46,609 nucleotides of DNA. Origin: Brevundimonas sp. UBA986. GTDB taxonomy: Bacteria > Pseudomonadota > Alphaproteobacteria > Caulobacterales > Caulobacteraceae. Of this stretch, positions 26,618-34,532 are shown piece after piece (position 1 is the stretch's first letter; every line of letters begins with the position of its first letter). The translations under genes and the position numbers were made by a program. The stretch is taken from the NCBI GenBank assembly GCA_002292165.1, contig DBBK01000220.1:359-46967 (forward strand), in the 5' to 3' direction. Under the pieces are notes generated by a model. The model saw only the letters and a program-made list of their open reading frames with translations. It did not search any database and had not been told where the DNA came from.

Positions 26618-27628
26618 ATGCCCGCCTTCCTCAAGAACAAATGGACCTGGATCGGCCTTCTGCTGATCATCGTGCTGGTCGTCGGCTTCCTCGTCGTCAG
26701 CAAGGGGCAGGCCGCCAAGAAGGCCGAGCTCGCCAAGGCGGAAGCCACCAAGGTCGAGAGCCCCTATGCGGCCATTGCCAACGGCAAGGTCGATATCGAG
26801 GGCGGGATCATCCAGGTCGCGGCCCGCCGCGGCGGCATCATTCGCGAAGTTCTGGTCCAGGAGGGCGACCGCGTTGTCGCCGGCCAGATCCTGGCCCGTC
26901 AGGAAGACGATGAAGCCCGTCTGGCCGTCCAGAGCGCCCGCGCCCAGGTCGCCCAGGCCGAGAGCCAGCTGGCCCAGATCCGCGTCGACATCCGCACCGC
27001 CCAGCGCGAGCGCGAGCGTCTGCAGAAGCTGGTCGCCACCAACTTCGTCGCCGCCCAGCGCATCGACCAGGCCCAGGACGCGATCGACACGGCCCAGGCC
27101 CGCCTCGGCTCCCAGACGGCCGCCGTCCAGACCGCCCGGGCGCAGCTGTCGCAATCGCTCTACAACGAAGAGCTGACGGTGATCCGCAGCCCCATGGCCG
27201 GCCGTATCGTTCGCCGCTACGCCAACCCCGGCGCCGGCGCCTCGACCCTGAACGTCTCGGCCATGTTCGATCTGGAGCCCGACGCCCCGCGCATCGCCCG
27301 CGCCGAGATCGTCGAATCCGACATCCCCAACATCGCCGCCGGTCAGGCCGTCGAGATCACGCCGGAAGGCGATCCGACCAAGGTCTATATCGGTTCGGTG
27401 CTGCGCCGCGCCGCCGTCTTCGGCGCCCGCAAACTGGCCTCGGACGACCCCTCGCAGCGCTCCGACGAACGCGTCGTCGAGGTCGTGGTCTCGGCCGGCG
27501 ACGCGCCCCTGCTGATCGGCCAGCGCGTCCTGGTCAAGTTCATGAAGCCCGGCCAGACCGCCGGCGCCCCGCGCGCTCCGTCCAACGGCGTGCCGGCCAC
27601 GCGTTCGATGCGTCAGCCGGGGGCGTAA
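26618..27628 (+). CDS. Membrane fusion protein of an ABC exporter, HlyD/DevB-like
   Basis: 336 residues. One N-terminal membrane anchor (about residues 8-28), a biotinyl-lipoyl-like segment split around a long coiled coil (about 95-180, rich in Ala/Gln/Arg heptads), then RSPMAGRIVRRYANPGAG and a beta-barrel domain. It would bridge the inner-membrane permease to an outer-membrane channel across the periplasm. No TolC-type gene is in the window, so a shared channel encoded elsewhere is likely. The C-terminal 30 residues are Pro/Arg-rich and probably disordered. Confidence 0.92.
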   Translation: MPAFLKNKWTWIGLLLIIVLVVGFLVVSKGQAAKKAELAKAEATKVESPYAAIANGKVDIEGGIIQVAARRGGIIREVLVQEGDRVVAGQILARQEDDEARLAVQSARAQVAQAESQLAQIRVDIRTAQRERERLQKLVATNFVAAQRIDQAQDAIDTAQARLGSQTAAVQTARAQLSQSLYNEELTVIRSPMAGRIVRRYANPGAGASTLNVSAMFDLEPDAPRIARAEIVESDIPNIAAGQAVEITPEGDPTKVYIGSVLRRAAVFGARKLASDDPSQRSDERVVEVVVSAGDAPLLIGQRVLVKFMKPGQTAGAPRAPSNGVPATRSMRQPGA

Positions 27629-27633
27629 TCTGA

Positions 27634-27658
27634 TCCTTCTCCCCTTGCGGGAGAAGGA
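27634..27658. terminator. Perfect 10-bp hairpin between convergent genes
   Basis: TCCTTCTCCC-CTTGC-GGGAGAAGGA, lying between the exporter stop (27628) and the convergent DsbA-like stop (27661). It lacks a long T-tract. The same hairpin form is common between genes in alphaproteobacteria and probably ends transcription in both directions. Confidence 0.6.
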
Positions 27659-27660
27659 CT

Positions 27661-28308
27661 CTAGGCCTCCGCCGCGACCTGCCTCAGGGCGCCTTCGAAG
27701 ACCTCGGCGGGCTGACCGCCCGAGATCAGATATTTGTCATTGATGATGACGGCCGGGACGGAGTTGATCCCCCGGCTGCGCCACAGCTCTTGCGCCGCGC
27801 GCACCTCGGCGGCATAGCGGCCCGAGGCCAGCACCTCCGCCGCCTCCGCCCGGTCCAGTCCGACCGAGGCCGCCGCATCGGCCAGGACCTCAGGGTCTCC
27901 GGGGTTCAGCTGTTTCGTGAAATAGGCCTCGAACAGGGCCGCCTTCAGCGCCGCCTGCCTGCCGCTCTCTTCCGCCCAGTGCAGCAGCCGGTGGGCGTCG
28001 AAGGTGTTGTAGATGCGGCTCTCATCCGTCATCCGCATCTCGAAGCCGTATTCGGCGGCGCGGCCCTTGATCATGGCCCGGGTCTGGGCCGACTGCTGCG
28101 GCGTCGCCCCATATTTGCGGCCGATGTGTTCGACGATGTTCTCGCCCTCGGGCGCCATCTGCGGGTTCAGCTCGAACGGCTGGAAGTGGATGTCGACGTC
28201 CGCCAGATCCCCGACCCGGCCGATCGCCGTCTCCAGCCCGCCCAGTCCGATCACGCACCAGGGGCAGGAGACGTCGGAGACGAAGTCGATCTTGATCGGG
28301 GTCGGCAT
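27661..28308 (-). CDS. DsbA-family thiol oxidoreductase, FrnE-like
   Basis: 215 residues with a thioredoxin fold interrupted by a helical insert. The active-site pair is C15-P-W-C18, and the cis-Pro loop is INSVPAVIIND near residues 178-188. No signal peptide, so cytoplasmic. FrnE-like proteins act as disulfide oxidoreductases or isomerases, with links to oxidative stress in some bacteria; related glutathione-dependent isomerases of the 2-hydroxychromene type lack this CxxC, which favours the FrnE side. The gene lies 60 bp downstream of the phytochrome gene on the same strand and may be cotranscribed. Confidence 0.9.
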   Translation of the reverse strand: MPTPIKIDFVSDVSCPWCVIGLGGLETAIGRVGDLADVDIHFQPFELNPQMAPEGENIVEHIGRKYGATPQQSAQTRAMIKGRAAEYGFEMRMTDESRIYNTFDAHRLLHWAEESGRQAALKAALFEAYFTKQLNPGDPEVLADAAASVGLDRAEAAEVLASGRYAAEVRAAQELWRSRGINSVPAVIINDKYLISGGQPAEVFEGALRQVAAEA

Positions 28309-28368
28309 GGCGAGTGTCCTCAGGGGTTCGTCCGCATATGGGCGCTGATGCGTCCCCCGCCAGACCCG

Positions 28369-30528
28369 TCAGCCGATCGGCGCCGTCAGGATGACCCGCA
28401 GACCCGGCCTGGCGGCCCGATATTCGATCGCCGCCCCCAGCTGGCCGGCCAGGCTTTCGATCAGGCGCGAGCCGAAGCCCTTGCCCGACTGGTGCCCGCC
28501 CACCCCCTCGTCGGCGACGATGACCCGGGCAGAGCCGCGGTCTTCCTCCAGCGTCACGTACAAAGGGCCCGGGCTGCCGCCATAGGCGTATTTCTGGGCG
28601 TTGATGATCAGTTCGGTCAGGACCAGGCCGAAGGTCACGGCGCGACCGGCCTCGATGCTGATCGGCGCCAATTCGGTATGGATCAGCGTGGCCCAGTCCT
28701 GACCCGAGGAGGTCGCCATGTCCTCGATCAGCTCCGAGAAATAGCGACCCAGATCGATCGTCTCGAACTGGTCGGCGCGGTACAGGCGGCTGTGAACCAG
28801 CGACACCGCCTTCACCCTCCGCTGGGCTTCCTTCAGCACCTCGGACGGCGGCCGGGTATCCACATTGTCGCGCGCCTGCAGCGACAGGAAGCTGGCGATC
28901 AGCTGAAGGCTGTTCTGAACCCTGTGATTGACCTCGCGCAGCAGGAAGTCCTGATGCTCGAGTTTCAGGTCGCGGTCGGCGACCGATTCCTGCAGCGACT
29001 GGTTGACCCGGCGCATCTGGCGCAGCGCCCGAAGTTCGAACAGGGCGTCGCGGAACCGGCCGGCGCTTTCGATCTCGGGGTTGGTCCAGCGCTGGGCCCG
29101 GCCGCTCACCGTCTCGGTCCATTCGGTGAAGCTGGCGCGCGGCGTCAGCTTGCCCGCCTCGCCCGTCTTGACCGCCGTATGCGGATCGCCCGCCCAGCGC
29201 ACGACCTCCAGCTTTTCGGCCCGGAACCACATCAGGACGAAGGGCTCTTCGGCGGCGATAACGAAGGCCATGAAGCCACTGGCCTCGGCCTTCCAGGCAG
29301 TCGCCGCCGGGAAAATTTCCGACAGGCTGGCGCTTGAGACAAGCCGTCCCGCCGCAGTCTTCGCCACCCAGTTCCCGAGGGCCGCGACGCCATCGGCCGG
29401 CGGGCAGGCGCCGCCGGTCGAGACGTTCTTGCCGCGCAGCACGGCCGCGCCTGTCGCCCCGATCAGGGACGCGATCTCGTCGAGGTGCTTGGCCAGGGCC
29501 GCGTCGAGCGGTTCCTCAAGCGGAATGCGGGCGACCAGCTCGTCCTCAAGCCCGCGCAGGCGCACCCGCTCGCGGTAGAGCTCAGCGTCGTCCTTGGCCT
29601 TGAGCTGGCGCGCCAGACCCCGGGCGAGGGCCGTGGCGGCGATCCGCGTTTCGTGCGTCAGGAGGCGCGGTTGGCTGTCGTGACAGGCGACCAGCCCCCA
29701 CAGCACCCCGTCGGTGACGATGGAGATCGAGGCCGAGGATCCGACTTCCATGTTGCGCAAATACTGGAGATGGATCGGAGAGACGCTGCGCAGGACGCTG
29801 TCGCTCATGTCCAGCGGCGACGCGCCCTCCGGCAGGGGCGGACGCAGGGAGCGAGGCTGGTAGCGCACCTCCGGGATGACCCGCACCGGGTTGCGGACAT
29901 AGAGGGCGCGCGCCTGTCGGGGGATATCGGTCGCGGGGAAGTGGTGGTTCAGGAAGGACGACATCTCCGGCGCCTTCGACTCCGCCAGCACGCTGCCCGC
30001 CTCGTCGTCGAGGAAGCGGTAGATCATCACCCTCTCGAAGCCGGTCAGACTGCGGAACTCGTCGGCGGCGCGGGCGGCCAGCTGGCGGACATTGGCGGCG
30101 CGTTCGAAGGCGACCCCGGCCTTGTCCATCCGCGACAGGAGGTCGATGCCGATGTGGGTCGTGTCGCCGCTACGTTCGACTTCGACGATCCGCCGCGTCC
30201 CGCTCAGATGAGTGCTGACGTCGAAGGCCTCGCCCGAGGGCGCGGTCCAGCGGCCGACGAAGACGGCGCCCTCGCCGGGGGCGGGGGACGCGGCGGCTTG
30301 CGCTATCACTTCGCCGAGCAGGGCGGAGACGGGCTGTCCGACCCAATCCTGAACGCCGGTAATGTCTTCGATGTCGCCCGCGCCGTGGGCCACGACGGCG
30401 TCATCGGCGCCGGTCACCAGCATGAAGCCGTGGGGCTGGATCGACCCCGGGATGTGGATGGGTTCGCGGTCGCAGTCGTTCAGATCGGCGTCGGAGACGG
30501 CAAGGTCAGCAGAGAGCGTTTCAGGCAC
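28369..30528 (-). CDS. bphP: Bacteriophytochrome histidine kinase (HWE/HisKA_2 type)
   Basis: 719 residues. Red/far-red photoreceptor: a PAS domain with biliverdin-binding C19 in the DCDREPIHIPGSIQPHG motif, a GAF domain with PATDIPRQARALYVRNP (about 200-216), a PHY domain with tongue motif PRASF, then a kinase whose phosphoacceptor is H535 in EVNHRVQNSLQLI, the HisKA_2/HWE form, and an ATPase domain ending at the C-terminus. There is no attached receiver and no response-regulator gene beside it. The start is GTG at 30528: GGAG lies 6 bases upstream and the bphO stop ends 1 bp before. The frame also reads upstream through bphO, but only as a shadow. Confidence 0.93.
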   Translation of the reverse strand: MPETLSADLAVSDADLNDCDREPIHIPGSIQPHGFMLVTGADDAVVAHGAGDIEDITGVQDWVGQPVSALLGEVIAQAAASPAPGEGAVFVGRWTAPSGEAFDVSTHLSGTRRIVEVERSGDTTHIGIDLLSRMDKAGVAFERAANVRQLAARAADEFRSLTGFERVMIYRFLDDEAGSVLAESKAPEMSSFLNHHFPATDIPRQARALYVRNPVRVIPEVRYQPRSLRPPLPEGASPLDMSDSVLRSVSPIHLQYLRNMEVGSSASISIVTDGVLWGLVACHDSQPRLLTHETRIAATALARGLARQLKAKDDAELYRERVRLRGLEDELVARIPLEEPLDAALAKHLDEIASLIGATGAAVLRGKNVSTGGACPPADGVAALGNWVAKTAAGRLVSSASLSEIFPAATAWKAEASGFMAFVIAAEEPFVLMWFRAEKLEVVRWAGDPHTAVKTGEAGKLTPRASFTEWTETVSGRAQRWTNPEIESAGRFRDALFELRALRQMRRVNQSLQESVADRDLKLEHQDFLLREVNHRVQNSLQLIASFLSLQARDNVDTRPPSEVLKEAQRRVKAVSLVHSRLYRADQFETIDLGRYFSELIEDMATSSGQDWATLIHTELAPISIEAGRAVTFGLVLTELIINAQKYAYGGSPGPLYVTLEEDRGSARVIVADEGVGGHQSGKGFGSRLIESLAGQLGAAIEYRAARPGLRVILTAPIG

Positions 30529-30529
30529 G

Positions 30530-31087
30530 TCAGTCTCCGCAAAGAACCTCATGGGCATAGCGGAAGCCGGCGACGCCGCCGGCCAGAACGTCCGGACGCG
30601 CCTCGGGTTCCCGGCGGTCGGCCGCGTCGAGAACCTCGACGAAACGACGCCACCAATCCCCTGTATCAGCCCCGTAAGGATGCAAAAAGCGCAATCCGGC
30701 CAAATCCTTACCCTGGCCGAGAAGTGTACGGTGGATGACCCGGCCGCCCAGTGAACTGCCCTCCAGCACATACCACCGGCCGAGGGCCTCTGCGGCCGAG
30801 CGAACGGTCGGCGGCGTGGCCGTCAGGGGCTGGCCGCCGAGCTCGGCGAGGTCCCGCGCAATGCCCTCCGCCCGGCGGCGACGCCCGAACTCCAGTCCCG
30901 GCATGTCTCCAAGCCACGGCTCCACCGCCGGCTCGACCGAGGCATGCAGCCGGTGGAAGCGGGCGACCAGATCGCGGCGCCGCTCCGGATCGGCGACCCG
31001 ACCGAACAGGTCGATGTCGGTCTCCAGCGCCTTGTGCGCTTCGCCGGTGGCCTCGCGCAGGGCCGCGATGATCTGGGGTTGGGACAT
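30530..31087 (-). CDS. bphO: Biliverdin-producing heme oxygenase
   Basis: 185 residues; opens heme to biliverdin, the chromophore of the phytochrome encoded immediately downstream. The proximal heme ligand is the His in GEAHKALE near residue 16, and the distal helix Gly-rich motif is EGSSLGGRVI near 120-129, as in bacterial BphO proteins. One base separates its stop from the bphP GTG, and its last codons contain the bphP ribosome site (GCGGAG), so the pair is coupled. ATG at 31087 is chosen; a GTG at 31114 would add nine residues. Confidence 0.93.
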   Translation of the reverse strand: MSQPQIIAALREATGEAHKALETDIDLFGRVADPERRRDLVARFHRLHASVEPAVEPWLGDMPGLEFGRRRRAEGIARDLAELGGQPLTATPPTVRSAAEALGRWYVLEGSSLGGRVIHRTLLGQGKDLAGLRFLHPYGADTGDWWRRFVEVLDAADRREPEARPDVLAGGVAGFRYAHEVLCGD

Positions 31088-31194
31088 CAAGCCTGTCTGC
31101 CGAAGCCGGCGCACCGACGCCAGAGGCGAATGTGTCGTGAGACGTTAAGACCGATGGTGCAGGGTTCGTTTCGGGTCGTTTCGGGAGGGACGTC

Positions 31195-32406
31195 ATGAAG
31201 CGGGCGACGCCCATCTTGTTTCTGTTCCTCGTGATCGCGTGGGTCGCGGGGCCGTTCCTCTATCGCGCCAGCTGGGCCCTGACCGGCGCGCCGGTCGCGA
31301 CGCGGACGACCTTTCCCCTACCGAAGGTCACGCCGGAGAAGGCGCGGGTTTTCGGTCGCGACACCACTGTCGCGACCGAGCCGACGCCCTCGTGGGCGGT
31401 GCCGCCGTCGTCCGGCTTGTACGAGTGGCCCGGCGACAAGCCGCTCTCGTCGGAGGCAAGGCTAAAGAAATGCGGTCTGCCGCGACCTGACCCGAACGCC
31501 GAAATCATTCTGCTGGGGGTCGGGAGTGGCGAGGCGCTTGCCACCGTCAGTCTGGCGCATGAGGGCATGGCGACGACCGTGGTCGATCTGATCATAGAGC
31601 CCGGAGATCGGCCCCTCTATCTGGTTCTGTCATCCTGGCAGAACATCATCTGGCGGCTCGAGGGCGCCACGGACCGTGTGTCGCAGGTCGGTCTGCTGGC
31701 CTGGCCCCGGGCGTTCGCGTGGCCAGGGTCGCGAAAAGGGTTGCAGTTCAATGTCCCACCGCCTCCGCCGCGCTATGCAGGGGTAACTGGTCTTCCGGCG
31801 GCGCGCGTCGTGACTGCGCAACCCGCCAACTGTCTCATGGTGGGCGACCTGGCGCGTGAGGACCTGATGGAGACCACTGCGGCCCGGGCGAAATCCCTGT
31901 TCGGACGGCCTGCGGTGGTAATGGCCGGAGGCGACCGGGCCAGCGCCGTCCGGTTGCCGTCCGGAGTCGCCGCGACGATGCAGGCGCCGGCTCAAACGAC
32001 CGGATCGGTCATGCCGGCTCCTCCCGCCACGATGCCCGAATCCTGGGCAGAGGCGCCGGATCCGCTCAGCCAGTGGCCGGGTGGGTTGGTCACGGTTCAC
32101 ACGAGCCAGGTCGCTTCGTCGGTGGCGGTCAGGCCCGCCGGGCTTTTACCCGGGTCCATGGGGCTGGCGCAGTTGATCGAAGCCGGCGACATCCGCCGGG
32201 TCCGGCGCGGCGATCGCGTCGAATATCAGGTCCATCGGCCGATCGCGCGCCTGCCGTCCGGGATGTCGCCATGGTCCGTCTTCGTGCTGGAACCGGGCGT
32301 CCCGGCGCCGGCCCGTGGTGATGGGACAGACTGCATTCGACGCCGAACAATCTCGGGACTGCCCTTCACCTATCCAGTTGGGCCGAGGCCATGCATGAAG
32401 TGGTGA
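31195..32406 (+). CDS. Unrecognised exported or membrane-anchored protein
   Basis: 403 residues; I do not recognise the family. A hydrophobic segment at residues 6-24 is followed by small residues, so a signal peptide or anchor is likely. GGGAGGGA before the ATG is a good ribosome site. The middle (about 105-200) looks beta-rich, with RPLYLVLSSWQNIIWRLEG followed by a VTGLPAARV segment, then a low-complexity Ala/Pro/Met region (about 255-290). Cysteines are few (C93, C213, C382, C399). It is transcribed away from bphO across an 107-bp divergent region and converges on the crotonase gene. Confidence 0.7.
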   Translation: MKRATPILFLFLVIAWVAGPFLYRASWALTGAPVATRTTFPLPKVTPEKARVFGRDTTVATEPTPSWAVPPSSGLYEWPGDKPLSSEARLKKCGLPRPDPNAEIILLGVGSGEALATVSLAHEGMATTVVDLIIEPGDRPLYLVLSSWQNIIWRLEGATDRVSQVGLLAWPRAFAWPGSRKGLQFNVPPPPPRYAGVTGLPAARVVTAQPANCLMVGDLAREDLMETTAARAKSLFGRPAVVMAGGDRASAVRLPSGVAATMQAPAQTTGSVMPAPPATMPESWAEAPDPLSQWPGGLVTVHTSQVASSVAVRPAGLLPGSMGLAQLIEAGDIRRVRRGDRVEYQVHRPIARLPSGMSPWSVFVLEPGVPAPARGDGTDCIRRRTISGLPFTYPVGPRPCMKW

Positions 32407-32418
32407 TCCCGGCCCGCG

Positions 32419-33231
32419 TCAGTCGCCCGTGAAGGTCCCGGGGCGCTTCTCGAGCACCGCCGTCACCCCTTCGATATGGTCGTCGGTCAGATGGGCCAGG
32501 GCCTGCATGGCCGCCGACAGCTCAAGCGTCTGGTCGAAATTCATGTCGCGGCCCTGACGGAGCAGGGACTTGGCCATGCGCAGGGCGCGGGGCGGCTGGG
32601 CGGCGACCTGTGCGGCGGTGGCGAGCGCCTCGGTCATCAGGGCCTCATGCGGCACGACACGGTTGACCAGACCCCAGCGGTCGGCGGTCTCGGCGTCCAC
32701 GGACCTTGCGGTGAACAACATCTCGGCGGCGCGGACATAGCCGACGTTGCGGGGCAGCAGCCACGAGCCGCCGTCGCCGGGGATGATACCCAGCTTCAGG
32801 AAGGGCACGCCGAAGCTGGCCCGGTCCGAGGCGATTCGGATGTCGGCCAGCCCGGCGATGTCGCAGCCCAGACCGAAGGCGGGGCCGTTGACCGCCGCGA
32901 TCAGCGGAACCTCCAGGCCGTAGAAGGCGCGCACGATCCGGTGCACGACCCGGCGGTACTGTTCACGGATGGCCGCGCCCGAGCCGGCGAACAGGTCCTC
33001 GCGCGCCTTCATCGAATTCAGGTCGCCGCCCGCCGAGAAGGCGCGCCCGGCCCCGGTCAGGACCACGCAGCGGATGTCGAGGTCGGCGTTCACCGTCTCG
33101 CAGATCGCCGCCACCTCATCGCCATCGGTGAGGTCGGGCAGGGCGTTCAGCCGTTCGGCCCGGTCGAAGGTCAGGACCAGCACCGACCCGCCGCCGGGCT
33201 GGGCGATCTTTTCCTGTTGGATGAGGGCCAC
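32419..33231 (-). CDS. Enoyl-CoA hydratase/isomerase (crotonase) family protein
   Basis: 270 residues of the crotonase fold, acting on acyl-CoA thioesters in the cytoplasm. The oxyanion-hole segments are AFSAGGDLN and NGPAFGLGCD. At the position of the first catalytic Glu of enoyl-CoA hydratase, the sequence has Phe (GVPFLKLGIIPG), while the second Glu is present (RAAEMLF) and PGDGGSWLLPR supplies an Asp, resembling PaaG-like isomerases. So the exact reaction (hydration or double-bond shift) is open. GTG at 33231 is the start: GGAG lies 6 bases upstream. The open frame extends upstream to 33726 without coding support. Confidence 0.88.
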   Translation of the reverse strand: MALIQQEKIAQPGGGSVLVLTFDRAERLNALPDLTDGDEVAAICETVNADLDIRCVVLTGAGRAFSAGGDLNSMKAREDLFAGSGAAIREQYRRVVHRIVRAFYGLEVPLIAAVNGPAFGLGCDIAGLADIRIASDRASFGVPFLKLGIIPGDGGSWLLPRNVGYVRAAEMLFTARSVDAETADRWGLVNRVVPHEALMTEALATAAQVAAQPPRALRMAKSLLRQGRDMNFDQTLELSAAMQALAHLTDDHIEGVTAVLEKRPGTFTGD

Positions 33232-33253
33232 GACGCGCTCCGGAATTGCAAAA

Positions 33254-33276
33254 CCCCGGCCTTGTCGGGGCCGGGG
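33254..33276 (-). terminator. Intrinsic terminator after the 51-residue gene
   Basis: On the minus strand: CCCCGGCC, a 7-base loop, GGCCGGGG, then TTTT. It lies 69 bp after the stop of the small gene and 22 bp before the crotonase start, insulating the crotonase gene from upstream transcription. The crotonase gene would then need its own promoter or read-through. Confidence 0.75.
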
Positions 33277-33344
33277 CGCGGGGGCGCAAGTCGGAACTTG
33301 CTGTTTGATCTTGCGATCTGGGCTTCGGCCCGGATCAGCGGACC

Positions 33345-33500
33345 CTATCGGGGGCGCTTGATCTCGATGGGCGTGAAGTTGGACGGATGGCTGACCACGC
33401 GATCGTTCGCGCGGCTCTGTTTGCCCGAGTTGACCAGCATCCCGCCCCAGAAGGCGAAGGACGTCATGGCGTGCTGGAGATTCCGTTCCTTGTCGTTCAT
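33345..33500 (-). CDS. 51-residue hypothetical protein
   Basis: Short gene starting MNDKERNLQHAMTSFAFWGG and ending IEIKRPR. A very strong AAGGAG site lies 9 bases before the ATG at 33500 and an intrinsic terminator follows, so it looks like a complete single-gene transcript. The protein is basic, with one short hydrophobic patch (MTSFAFWGGMLV, residues 12-23) too short for a confident membrane helix. No family recognised. It is divergent from the DUF1289 gene, 149 bp away. Confidence 0.7.
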   Translation of the reverse strand: MNDKERNLQHAMTSFAFWGGMLVNSGKQSRANDRVVSHPSNFTPIEIKRPR

Positions 33501-33649
33501 GTTTGATGTCTCCTTTCATTGAACGTGGAAAAGAGACACGTCGTGCTTGCAGGGGTTTGCACCCTCTTAGTCGTTTCGCGTCGAGTTTTAGATCGCATAC
33601 GGAATGATTAATTGCAAGAGTTTTGGTCTGGGTCCGGAGTAAATTTCGC

Positions 33650-33880
33650 ATGTCCGTCATGTCTGTGACTCCGGAGCCACGGCCGATTCCCAAGGCGATC
33701 GCGACGCCGTGCGTGAAGGTCTGCATCGTCGACGGCGCCTCCAGCCTGTGCCTGGGATGCTATCGCACCCTCACGGAGATCGGCGGCTGGTCCGGACTGA
33801 CCGATGAGCAACGTGCTGAAATCATGTCGGAATTGCCGAGCAGGCGCGACAGGATCGAGCCCGCGAAGCTGGAGCTTTAG
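33650..33880 (+). CDS. DUF1289 family small cysteine-containing protein
   Basis: 76 residues with the DUF1289 pattern TPCVKVCIVDGASSLCLGC then YRTLTEIGGW, four conserved cysteines that could bind a metal. Function of the family is unknown to me. GGAG lies 11 bases before the ATG at 33650; an ATG three codons later is also possible. Proteins of this family are common in proteobacteria as single small genes. Confidence 0.88.
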   Translation: MSVMSVTPEPRPIPKAIATPCVKVCIVDGASSLCLGCYRTLTEIGGWSGLTDEQRAEIMSELPSRRDRIEPAKLEL

Positions 33881-33998
33881 CCCCCGTAACGAACGCTCAA
33901 GCTCGATAACCTTTTGTCAGCCACGTCGGTTCACCGCATCCCAACGCGGTCGTGAGAGGCTGATCTCGCCGCAGAAGCGGTTTCAGTCGCGTGAGCTC

Positions 33999-34532
33999 AT
34001 GATCCGCTTCGATTTTCAGACGATCGCCGTGATGGTGATGGCCACCGCCTCCTCGCTGAGCGTGGCCTTCTGGCTGAATCACGCCGATGCGCGGGGCCAA
34101 GCGCATGCCGAGACCGTCGCGGTCATTCCCGCGGTGGCCGCGCCCGCCCATCCGCATTCCGGCGCGAGCGCCGCCCAGGTGCTCAAGGCCGCCGACGGCC
34201 ACTACTGGGCCGAGGCCGAGATCGACGGTCGCGCCGTCCGCGTGCTGGTCGATACCGGCGCCAGCGTCGTGGCCCTGACCCGCGAGGACGCCCTGCGTCT
34301 GGGGCTTCATCTGACTTCGGACGATTTCACCCGCACGGTCCAGACCGCGTCCGGCCCCGCCCGCGCCGCGGCGGTCGAGCTCAAGTCTGTCGCCATCGCC
34401 GGCGCCGAGGTTCGTCAGGTCCAGGCCCTGGTGGTCGAGAACGGTCTCAGCCAGTCCCTTCTGGGCATGAGCTATCTGGGGCGTCTGTCCGGCTTCGAGG
34501 CGACGCCCGCCGGCCTCACCCTGCGTCCCTAG
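33999..34532 (+). CDS. Retropepsin-like aspartic protease, clan AA (TIGR02281 type)
   Basis: 177 residues: an N-terminal membrane anchor or signal (about residues 6-25), a linker, and one aspartic protease half with the active-site triad LVDTGASVVALTRED near residues 83-97 and a C-terminal LLGMSYLGRLSGFEA. Single-lobed proteases of this type must dimerise. It is probably periplasmic and tethered to the inner membrane. The start at 33999 places the anchor at the N-terminus; the frame upstream is a shadow over DUF1289. Its stop shares CTAG with the stop of the convergent barrel gene. Confidence 0.88.
   Translation: MIRFDFQTIAVMVMATASSLSVAFWLNHADARGQAHAETVAVIPAVAAPAHPHSGASAAQVLKAADGHYWAEAEIDGRAVRVLVDTGASVVALTREDALRLGLHLTSDDFTRTVQTASGPARAAAVELKSVAIAGAEVRQVQALVVENGLSQSLLGMSYLGRLSGFEATPAGLTLRP

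Noticed and set aside
33232..33726. Longer start for the crotonase
   Set aside because: The extension overlaps the terminator, the 51-residue gene and the DUF1289 start; GTG 33231 has a good ribosome site and begins the domain.
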